Shown here piece by piece: positions 29,742-38,921 of a DNA stretch of 64,000 nucleotides (within the stretch, counting starts at the first letter, position 1; each line of letters starts with the position of its first letter). This stretch comes from Cantharellus purpuraceus. Taxonomy: Eukaryota; Basidiomycota; Agaricomycetes; Cantharellales; Hydnaceae. The DNA is taken from assembly GCA_025174535.1 (NCBI GenBank), contig JALBUN010000017.1, positions 654,132-718,131 of the forward strand. The letters are read 5' to 3'. The notes beneath the pieces are model-generated. The model was not told the origin of the DNA. It searched no databases and saw nothing but the letters and a program-made list of their open reading frames with translations. Made by a program: the position numbers and the translations under genes.

Positions 29742-30540
29742 TCAACCAGGGTGGAAGCAGATAACGAGGTTGAACTGAGACAGGTATTTGGACCATCGGA
29801 CTTGTCTCCAGGTGAGTAGTTTCATCATGGAGAAGTATTCCAAGTTCTTGTGGTCTGTTATGATGTCAACCAGATTGGAGGGGCCTTTGAGGTAGTGTCT
29901 CCATATCCAGAAAGTTTCATATGTGGCAAGGAGCTCTTTGTCATGGACATCATAGTTCAGTTTGGGGGGTGTAAATGTGTGTGAGTGAAAAGTGATTGGA
30001 TGGACTTGTCTGTCATGTGGAGAGATGATGGACAGGATCACGGCAAGTGCATAGTCAGAGGCATTGGTCTCTAATAGGATAGGGACGTCTGGAACCCAAT
30101 GAGTCAGTATCGGAGCAGAGGTAAAGGCCTTTTTCAAAGTCTCAAAGCTCTGTCTACATTTGTCAGTGAAATTCCATTGGATGCCCTTCCTAGTAAGCCA
30201 GGTGAGTGGAATGGTAATATCAGTGTAATTGTGAATGAATCGTTAGTAGAAGTTGGTGAACCCTAGGAAGGACTGTACGTCTTTGACTTTCCGCAGCTCT
30301 GGCCATTCCTGTATGGCTTTGATTTTGTCATCAGACATTGTCAGTCCTGTGGGGGAGAGGATATAGCCTAGGTACTCAACTGAGTTGGAGTGGAATTTGC
30401 ACTTGTTGGCGCAGGAAAAGAGGCCATGTTGGTGGAGACATTGGAGTACCTCCTGGATGTGTGTCTGATGTTCGTCTTCATTTTGTCACATGGGGAGTAC
30501 CAATGCAGCCCTCAGCCTGTATGGAGGCTAGAGGACTGCT
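29742..30540 (-). pseudogene. Gypsy-G RT thumb and RNase H
   Basis: The minus strand encodes HQTHIQEVLQCLHQHGLFSC, CKFHSNSVEYLGYILSPTG, QSFLGFTNFY (then a stop) RFIHNYTDI and QWNFTDKCRQSFETLK, continuing into the RNase H ORF 30137-29742 (LETNASDYALAVILS, ELLATYETFWIWRHYLKG, TDHKNLEYF). The catalytic palm of RT is absent because of a deletion at the gag junction. Confidence 0.85.
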
Positions 30541-30542
30541 TA

Positions 30543-30834
30543 CTAATTTTTTTTTTGGTCCATCACCTTGGTGTCAGACTTGTCCATTGTAGCATTGGCT
30601 GCACAGCCCTTTGCTTTTGTGGCGGACAAGGTTGCCTTGTTGCAATCCTTGGCTTGGTGACCAGGCTTTCCACAGAACAGACAGAGGTTGTTGTCCATGT
30701 GGCACTGGCATTCCTGCTGGGTAAGTTTGCCATCCTTTCCCAGCTTGGTGGAGAGGTCCAGAGTACTCTTGCAAGCTCTGGAGTTGTTGCCAGGGCTGGA
30801 GTTGTTCTGACTGGAACCAGAAGCAGTGGCATTA
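30543..30834 (-). pseudogene. Gypsy-G Gag C-terminus with CCHC knuckle
   Basis: NATASGSSQNNSSPGNNSR followed by LSTKLGKDGKLTQQECQ and the zinc knuckle CLFCGKPGHQAKDC. The same Gag type with CLFCGQVGHIAKDC occurs at 60205-61950. Continues across the MITE into 31400 and beyond. Confidence 0.85.
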
Positions 30835-31399
30835 GATGCTTGTTCAGAAATACAACAAATACGTATATACAACCTATTTTCCTCAAATTTTATACAATAC
30901 ACTTCAATTCAAACTTATTTTCATATTTCAACATGATTCTCAAATTTTACACAATATACTAGATTAAAACATATTTTGATATTTTGGCATAATTCTCAAA
31001 AATAATTGTTTTTTCCCCATTTAGTGGTGGCAACTCTCTTGAAGGAACATCCAAATATCATTGATTCTTTCTTATACAATACTTGTAACATAATTTGAAC
31101 TATCTTTAATCCCCACCTGGTATTTGTATATCTAAATACCCTATATAATACCAATTATATTCATATATACATTCCTATTATATCCATGTAAATAATTATG
31201 TTCATCTCAACCAAATATCTCATCTTTTAAAGTTTATTAAAATATAGAATATATGTTTATATTTATGAAAATTTCACATATCCGAAATCTTTTAAGATAT
31301 CCAAATTGTAACTCCCTGGCTTTATGTATCATTGAAATCCTGATGTATATCTCCTATACATCAGAATATTGTATACTGACATGATTCCGAACAAGCGTC
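30835..31399. mobile_element. MITE copy 1, precise insertion in gag (TSD TTA)
   Basis: 565 nt, AT-rich, no ORF. Terminal inverted repeats GATGCTTGTTCAGAAAT / ATTCCGAACAAGCGTC. Flanked by TTA at 30832-30834 and 31400-31402; removing the element and one TTA joins the two gag segments in frame. A 3-bp TTA duplication and this type of end fit PIF/Harbinger-derived MITEs. About 98% identical to the copy at 32475-33040. Confidence 0.85.
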
Positions 31400-32332
31400 T
31401 TACCAGTGTTTGACTTCTGGCCAGAGTTGGTGGTGGTCTTCTTATCGGACCCCTTGTTGGACTTGGGGGTCTTGTCTGACAATTTGTCTGACTTGTTGTT
31501 AGCCAAATTTTCATGGGAGACCTCAGATTGATGTTCCCAATAATGGGTGTCCATGGATTGGGCAAGCTTGCAAAGGTTAACCAGAGTATCCAACTTACCA
31601 ACGCATGATATCTCATCCTTGATTGCGGGACAGGAGGCCAATGTAAAATTGGTGTTGGAGTGCAGTGTCACCCCATTGGACCTTCAGAACTAGCTACTGG
31701 AAACTCACAATGTATTTTGCATTCTTGTGATTTTCCTTCATCCAAAGTTGATCAAGTTCATTCTCGGCATCAGCCTTGGGGTTGTAAGGACTGAAATTGG
31801 TCCAGAGTTTGGAGATGAAGTCAGAGTAGTCCTCTGACCATATTGGGTCATCAGAGTTGTCCATGAGTGCTGGTTTGAAGTAGTCCATAGGACATGGCAA
31901 AGGTGACCTGAACCCAATCAGATATAAATGCATTGGGGTGGTCGTGGAAGTTCAACTGGCATTGTACCAGGAATGGTTGGAGTTTGCATGGATCAGAGCC
32001 GTCAAAAGGGTCAGGTTCCCAGACCAAGGTCTGGGACTTAGGAGCTTGTGGGCACAGATGCTGCTGGCGAGCAGGGAGATAGCTGGCACCAGATTTGGGG
32101 AGGGTGGAGTATCGTCTGCTTCATTGACAGCCTCTATATGACCCATTGGTTGTTTGATGACCTCAGGGATGGTGTCGATGCTGGGAGTGAGCACCTTGAT
32201 GGTTTGTGCACATTGGAATTGGTGGTGGATCGTGGCATTGGGGTAGAAGTGAGTGCAGCAGTTTGAATATACTGTTGCTTGTCTTAGTTCACACCATTGC
32301 ACAGAACTCAACCAAGTATATTGGTTGGGCAA
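31400..32332 (-). pseudogene. Gypsy-G Gag N-terminal part
   Basis: Segments 32332-31952 (LTPSIDTIPEVIKQPMGH, NLVPAISLLASSICAH), 31933-31694 (YFKPALMDNSDDPIWSEDY, SDFISKLWTNFSPYNPKAD) and 31671-31400 (SCVGKLDTLVNLCKLAQSMD, HYWEHQSEVSHEN) form a Ty3/gypsy Gag in changing frames. The order and spacing match the better preserved Gag at 60205-61950. Confidence 0.8.
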
Positions 32333-32334
32333 TG

Positions 32335-32471
32335 TGTTGTATAGTGTGGTAGTTAACTAAGTTCTATCTACTACATGTGGACCCACACATGTACTTGGGT
32401 CCACTGGCTTACATAATAACTATACATATGCACCCTATGGGTGCATATATCTACCAAGAAGACAGCATTCC
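32335..32471 (-). repeat. Gypsy-G 5' LTR fragment
   Basis: The minus strand ends ...CACACTATACAACA directly before ttgcccaacc and the gag leader, so an LTR end is likely at 32335. The rest of the LTR is cut at 32472 by MITE copy 2. Contains the palindrome-rich stretch tgtggacccacacatg. Confidence 0.45.
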
Positions 32472-32474
32472 TTA

Positions 32475-33040
32475 TGGCGCTTGTTCAGAAATACAACAAA
32501 TACGTATGTACAACCTATTTTCCTCAAATTTTATACAATACACTTCAATTCAAACTTATTTTCATATTTCAACATGATTCTCAAATTTTACACAATATAC
32601 TAGATTAAAACATATTTTGATATTTTGGCATAATTCTCAAAAATAATTGTTTTTTCCCCATTTAGTGGTGGCAACTCCCTTGAGGGAACATCCAAATATC
32701 ATTGATTCTTTCTTATACAATACTTGTAACATAATTTGAACTATCTTTAATCCCCACCTGGTATTTGTATATCTAAATACCCTATATAATACCAATTATA
32801 TTCATATATACATTCCTATTATATCCATGTAAATAATTATGTTCATCTCAACCAAATGTCTTATCTTTTAAAGTTTATTAAAATATAGAATATATGTTTA
32901 TATTTATGAAAATTTCACACATCCAAAATCTTTTAAGATATCCAAATTGTAACTCCCTGGCTTTATGTATCATTGAAATCCTGATGTATATCTCCTATAC
33001 ATCAGAATATTGTATACTGACATGATTCCGAACAAGCGTC
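32475..33040. mobile_element. MITE copy 2
   Basis: 566 nt, nearly identical to 30835-31399. Left flank TTA (32472-32474); the right flank is disturbed because a solo LTR-A1 starts at 33043. Same terminal inverted repeats (GCGCTTGTTCAGAA / TTCCGAACAAGCGTC). High identity between copies suggests recent mobilisation. Confidence 0.82.
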
Positions 33041-33042
33041 TA

Positions 33043-34495
33043 TGTATGGGAACTGGTTTTCCCTTAAAAGATCTTGTTTAAAGTTCCAAAACTGTACAAT
33101 TTCGCTTCATGGCCTTAAAATATCAGCATATATGTGCTGCTTTCTCTTGATTCAGGGCCATTCAAATATTCTCTATTTTTTCATATTTTTTTTGGGAATT
33201 TTCCATGCAGAAATGAGTCTACAAACTTATTGTTCTGCTGGGCAAAGTTTTGGGACCCACATGGACCCACAAACCTTCCCAGATGTCACCAGCCCCAAAG
33301 TCAGCCGGAGTCACCCGGACTACTGACTCATTTTCAATCACATGACTCATTTTAATCTCCGACTCAATCTGGTCACCACTGCCAGTAAATGCTCAATATC
33401 TTCGCAACCACTGCACCTCCTGACTCCATTTTCAGTGGAGAGTTCAATAGAAGCTGTGCCTACCCATAGCTGTGCTAATCAGCCCGGGAAACGAAGTATT
33501 GACCGAGTTATTTGAGTAATGGTGACTCATGCAATGACTCCTGCCATGACTCATGCTATGACTCCTTCCATGACTCATACCATGACTCCTGTGATTACTC
33601 ATACTATGACTCCTGCTCTGAGTCACACTATGACTCCATCCATGACTCATGCCATGAGTCAGAGCAAATCAAGCAGCTCATTGGCTAGGAAACTTCCACC
33701 CCCTTCTTACATATTCCACTAGCTTCCAGTAGTTTCCATCTATTAATAGGTAGAAGTTTCCAGTAGTATTAGTCAGCTCCTGTAAATACAATATAAAAGG
33801 AGCCCATTCTGCCTCTGAATAAATAACCATTTTTCTACCCCATCATTTGCACATCAGTGTGACTAGAGTGACATACAGTGTCATCCCCTATATCTCAGTA
33901 ACTGTTGATTGTCCAGTTCAAGGGTCGCTTACAGTTGTGTAACTGTATTTGATTGCACTCGAAGTAGTGATTGTCCTGCTTTGGGCGTGAGTGTAGTATC
34001 TACCTTGCATGACTACGAATCTACAGGGTGAGATTGTCTGTCGATAGTCCTGCCATTAGTGCTCTTGTTTAAGTTACTAGTGTGTACTGCCTTTGCAGAG
34101 CATTAGGATCTTGAACTCGTGTGAAGCAGTTGCTAGACTACTTCACACATCGCTGTTACCCGCTTCAGAGTGTCACTGGTTGGACGGTTGGATTCATCTG
34201 CCTACTTCCTCTAGCCTCTAAGTGCATTCCCCTCTTTTTGGAATATCTGGACCCCTAAGCGTCCGTGAACTCTAGACTCTGGAAGTCTTATTATTCCCTA
34301 CTGCTAAGAAATGTATTACCTTTCTGCGTATAGTCTGCATTGACCATTACAACAGATTGTAACCAAAGTACAAACGTTAAATTGTTTCTGGAGTTGTGCT
34401 GCAGTAGGATTTGATATTCTTCTCAGCTGTTCATTCAGGGAATTGTGGTGATTTAGAGTTTGCCCTAACACCATAATTTTGCAGGTTCCAAAACA
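33043..34495 (+). repeat. Solo LTR-A1
   Basis: Complete, 1453 nt, TGTATGGGAACTGG...TTCCAAAACA. Contains the TGA(C/G)TCA array at about 33324-33665 and TATA at 33791-33800. Flanks differ (cgtcta / cctta). It sits between MITE copy 2 and the LTR of gypsy-F. Confidence 0.9.
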
Positions 34496-34586
34496 CCTTA
34501 ATGGAATGCTGCATACATTAATTATGACCATATAACTACATACTATAGTAAGTAAGTACCTTGAGTTCTTACACCCTCCCCTTTTT
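34496..34586 (-). repeat. Gypsy-F 3' LTR fragment and polypurine tract
   Basis: On the minus strand aaaaaggggaggg (34586-34574) is followed by TGTAAGAACTCAAGG, which resembles the TGTAAGTACCCAAGG at 44417. The LTR is cut at 34496 by the solo LTR-A1. Confidence 0.6.
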
Positions 34587-34617
34587 GAATGAGACATGAT
34601 CTCATTCAGTACTTCTT

Positions 34618-36466
34618 AATCATACAGCTCCTTATGAAGCTGTTCTGATGAGTCAGTGTCCATATGGTCATCTTGTTCATATGGTTCCAGAGGGGGATGG
34701 CTCTCAGTCGTCCCTGACATGGTTGCGGTATCCTCATCCACTTGAATGGATGAGGAGGATGCAATTGCTACTGCAGCATCCTGGTCAAGTTCATGATTCA
34801 ATTGACCATGACCTAAACGCTCAGCAAGAGAGCATTTAGCAGCTTTATGAGCTGCTTGGGAGCCTCCTTGAGTCTCCTGCTTTTGCTTACCAACCTTAGC
34901 AGGCTGGTTAAAAGCTGCTCCAGAGGTGATGTCTAATTCAGTATGTTCTTTGGGGGAGCAATTCCCCCAATCATATGCCCCGGTGACTGAAGCATGAAAG
35001 GTGTCACCAAGAGTTGGTCAGAACTTTTGACCACTGGTCAATAATCCCCAGTGGCTGGGATTCTGGAAGATAGTCCAGAGGTTCTTCTTGAATGCAGAAG
35101 AACCCTTCTTGGGAGTGGCCTTTTGCAGCCACATCCAGATGTCCACATCAGACAAGTTCATAGTACCATCCGACTCCTGTTGGATGGCCAGGGGGACCCC
35201 ATTAGGGTTTACTTGCCACCCCTGTATGAGGGCAAGTGTGTCTACTGGTGTGGTCGGTAGAGTGACAATAAGACTCACATTATTAGCGTGAGCCAGCAGA
35301 GTCATTCTCTTGATGACTCTGCACATTGTTACAGCCCATTCTGCAAATGGCATGGCCAAGGCCTTTTTATGGAGTGATATGAACTCCAGAGTGTCCATAT
35401 CAGAGATGTTGAACCAGTCTGCCCTGATAGGGGTGGACTTGGCCAGAGGTTGTGGCAGGTGGCCAGTGACTGCTCTGGGAGGGTCAGCTGCAGTCATGAA
35501 CCATGGTACCCATTTGGGGAATGATTTCCCTGCATTGGCATGCTTGAGAGCATGCCCAAATCATCCCAGTGTTTGCGATAATTTGTATGCTGGGCTTCTT
35601 CCAGCATCTTCAACGCTGGGTCTTTTAATGTATGGCTGGCATCACCAGCCATATATTCCTTTTGAAGCTGATCAATCTCAGCTTTGATTTCAGATAGGGC
35701 AAACTCAAAGAGTTTGCCTGGTTGCTTAGCACCCTTGGGGATGCTAGCCAGGAGGAGACCACAACCATGGTTGTATCCCTCCCAGATTGGGTTGGTGTCA
35801 TCCCAATTTTGACCCTTGAACCCTCAAGGGTTGACCCAAGGCAATTTGCTCGGGAGATCGTCCTCTTTGGTGAGGTCGATTGTTTCCTGTGATGATGAAG
35901 CCGTGGGTTGTGAAGTCATAATGGCAGGCAATGATTTGCCTGCTGTAGCACACAATAGTGATGCTACTGGGGCCAAGCACACTGTTGTGAGCTTGGTTTT
36001 GAATGTAGGAGGTGCTCTATCAGCAGCCTCCTTCAGTGTCTTTAACTTGTTTCTGAGATGAGTTACTTTGGACTTCTCATTGTCAAGAAGTCCTTTGAGT
36101 TCTTGGACCTGTGCAAACAGGTCCAAGTTATCCTTGTACATCTTATCATAGTCTTCATGATAAGGTGTCGCAACATCATCTTCAATGTCATGTAAGTTGC
36201 GGCCACACAACTCTTAATGCTCTTTCCACCAAAGCATTAGAAAGATATAGTTGACCCCCATTTTGGGCCTCAATTAAGTGTGACACATATGCATCGCACT
36301 TGTTGCACCCATGAGGATGATGGATGGCAGTGCCACCATGCCATCTGCCAATTTTCCAGGTCATCTCATCTTGATGACCTCTGATCATATCTGCAGAACT
36401 TGTTGCTGGTGCTGCCACTGTGGGAGTTTGTTCAACTTCCATCATCTCCCTTCTGAGAGATGACAT
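34618..36466 (-). pseudogene. Post-pol ORF of gypsy-F, unknown function (broken)
   Basis: Starts at 36466 (MSSLRREMMEVEQTPTV, good context, with ataaaaggc about 45 nt upstream). Segments: WHGGTAIHHPHGCNKCDAYV (possible metal-binding His/Cys cluster); a coiled-coil stretch YDKMYKDNLDLFAQVQELKG to KVTHLRNKLK; PPTFKTKLTTVCLAPVA; NHGCGLLLASIPKG; VIKRMTLLAHANNVSLIVT; and an acidic tail ending QLHKELYD (34618). Broken by at least two frameshifts and a TGA at about 35822. Partial copies at 54360-55615 and 63420-64000 keep the same protein, so this is a real family. No domain recognised. It is downstream of pol and upstream of the polypurine tract, hence part of the element. Its own promoter is possible. 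Confidence 0.6.
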
Positions 36467-36884
36467 TTTGATGGAGGGGGGTTGTGGTGGTTCAAAGAAG
36501 CACTGCTAGCCTTTTATGGCTGAGCTTGAAAATTCTTTATTGAGGATTTTTCCAGTGACTATGTCACATGGGTGTAATGTGATTAATTATTGCTTACCCC
36601 TTTTGTGCTACTATGAGTCGATGGTGAACTGCTCCCTATGGGAGCAGTTTTTTCTGCCATCAAGCTGCCTGTTGTTATGGTAGCTCTATCCTTATCTAGG
36701 AACCACCATTAACTGAGGTAGTTCCTCCTCCCCTCATTGAGCTACTGTCATTGATGGTAGGTCGTTGTTGCATCCCACTAGAAGCTACCTTTATTCTCGG
36801 TAGCTCCACTTCTCCCCCTTGAGCCCCATTAGACCTTTGGGGCTCTGTCTCTCTAAGAACTACTGTCTATGAGGTAGTTCTTGC

Positions 36885-37519
36885 ACTCAAGTCACCCCTC
36901 AAAGCTCTAAATAATTGTCTAGAGCTTCTAGGTCCTTACACAATGTGTAAGGTTCCCAGGTGACATCTCCCAATGTTCATAGAACTTGAAATTCAAGTTC
37001 TTTATTGCTTATCCATCAATGAGCCACTCTTGCTTGTCATCGTTCCCAACATTGTAAAATGACTTTGCTTCCTGTTTTGGGAATCTCATCTCATCATTCA
37101 GCACATATGGTCAAATGAGACTGATGTGGAATGTAGGCATAATGTGCCTACTAGTCAGTTCTGGTGGCAGTTCCAGTGTCACTGTTGAAGCTTTATTATG
37201 GGCTTCAATTACTTTATAGGGCCTGATATACTTGGGCACTAGTTCTACCCTTAGGTAGAGTCAAGTTTTTCATTGAGAGGTAGACTTTGTCACCTCTCTG
37301 GAAGGTTGAACCTTCCCAACATTTCTTATTGGCATGAAACATCCAAACAACGTGACTTTCTATAATTGCATCATGCACTGCTAGCAGGTTTGTTTGAGCC
37401 TGCTGTGTGAATTGTTTGACACCCTTGAACTTGGTGTCATTGTTCATGGGCATGCCTATTCTAGGCATATACCCATAGTTAAGCTCAAATGGAGTAAACC
37501 CTGTTGTTGAGCTTATGTT
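36885..37519 (-). pseudogene. Gypsy-F integrase C-terminal part
   Basis: Reads NISSTTGFTPFELNYGYMPR, then FTQQAQTNLLAVHDAIIESH, FQRGDKVYLSMKNLTLPKG, then after a frame change LPPELTSRHIMPTFHISLI. This is the segment after the integrase core in Ty3/gypsy Pol. Interrupted from the core by the solo LTR at 37525-38916. Nearly identical to 44568-45100 on the plus strand. Confidence 0.85.
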
Positions 37520-37524
37520 GGAGT

Positions 37525-38916
37525 TGTTTTGGAACCGTGAACTTCAACCTAAACTGTGGTGTTAATCACAATCTAAGTTTAGCCCGAGGATGTATGACCT
37601 TTCAAGGCTAGCAATAAGCTTGAAACTATTTTAACGGAGAACCCAATTAAGAAATTATACTCCGGTGAACAATCACAATCAATATTGCCACAGCAAGTGA
37701 AGCAATAGAGATTTATGCTTGTCACGTGTAGTTCACGCTTTACTGCTGATGCAATGTAAAGTCAAAGATTGACAGGCGTTCAAGGGTTCAGATACTTCAA
37801 AGGGGGAAGTAACCTAGTGCCTTAGTACTGCGGGTTGAGTGGATTAAAGCTAACAATAATCCCTTCAACGTAAAAAGATAGATACGCACTTGAACACTTC
37901 CTTCTGAACAAGCGTATTCACTGTACGTGTTTATCCATGATAGAATCAACAGTCAAGGGATAATCTCGTCTCAAAGAGGTGAGTTAATAGACTGTGTTGT
38001 TGATTTATTGAAATGCCCACAATTGAACCAACTGATCAATAGCAAAGTACGTGTTAACCTGACTAACCTCAGAGTCTCAATTAAACATGCAGTATTCTTG
38101 ACCAATCAATAGCCTAGTACGTATTAACCTGACTAACCTCAGAGTCTCAATTAAACGTGCAAGATTCTTGATTATAACCAATAGCCTGATACGTGATAAT
38201 TTGACTAACCTCAGAGTCTCAATTACACATGTAAGGTTCTTGATCAATGAATAACAATTAATACACTTCAAGTTACTGCTCTGAGTGGGCTTGTAGTGTG
38301 TTAATTACTAATCAGTTACTCTGTATTAACCTCTTCTCCGAGTTTGATTAATATTAGAGCCTGCTGCGCTTGTAATATAATAACTTCTGGCTTCTCCAAG
38401 AGTCAATCAAAGTTAATATACACTAAGAGTAGCTGATATAAGCATGATGCTTATGTGATGATTACTCAATGCTTGAGTAGACACTGCTGTGTGTGTGTGG
38501 TAAAAAGATCTTATTTTTGCACTGCTGTTGCAGCCCTTTTTATATACATGGACTATCTAGCTTATGTAACTAATCAGAGAACATTCCTGGCGCTTAGGGA
38601 AGCCCCTGGAAGGAAAGAGAAGGCTGGGGAACCTTGTGGAAGGTCCAGGAAGGTGTCAGAAGCTTCTGTGGCTGCTTTTGGCTGAAGTGTGCGAACTCTG
38701 ATGATTATGTAATGTGGGCATTGTTCACTCGCGCATGAGTGCTCGTCGGAGTTGAATGACAGATTATATCAGCAACCGACCCCTTGTGTACACTTGTGGG
38801 CTCAAATACACAAAAATGTGAAATATAAGTACATTCAATAGAACATTTGGAATACCTTTAAACTACTAAATAATAGTCCTTATTTGAAGTAGTTTAGAAC
38901 TGCATATACCCCAACA
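37525..38916 (-). repeat. Solo LTR-B inside gypsy-F integrase (TSD ggagt/ggaat)
   Basis: 1392 nt, minus-strand TGTTGGGGTATATGC...GGTTCCAAAACA. Its last ~12 nt match LTR-A, otherwise a different family. Flanked by ggagt (37520-37524) and ggaat (38917-38921), a 5-bp duplication with one change. The uninterrupted target is seen in the inverted copy at 44558-44582. Contains a ~71-nt tandem repeat (about 38040-38250) and a minus-strand TATA (plus ccctttttatata, about 38533). Confidence 0.88.
38035..38250. repeat. Three tandem ~71-nt repeats in LTR-B
   Basis: The block gactaacctcagagtctcaa recurs at 38061, 38131 and 38203, with surrounding aatagcctagtacgt-type sequence diverged between units. Confidence 0.8.
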
Positions 38917-38921
38917 GGAAT

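Larger units (their letters stand above)
27480..32471 (-). mobile_element. Gypsy-G: decayed chromovirus interrupted by two MITEs
   Basis: Minus-strand order: LTR fragment (32471-32335), gag (32332-30543), RT/RNase H (about 30530-29742), integrase (29700-28810), integrase C-terminus with chromodomain (28190-27550). MITEs sit in gag (30835-31399) and in the integrase (28191-28809). The 5' half of RT is deleted at about 30540, where the sequence jumps from Gag zinc knuckle to RT thumb. Many TGA stops fall at arginine positions. No 3' LTR recognised beyond 27480. Confidence 0.85.

Noticed and set aside
37905..37930. ctgaacaagcg inside LTR-B as another MITE end
   Set aside because: No partner inverted repeat or MITE body nearby; LTR-B is continuous across this point.
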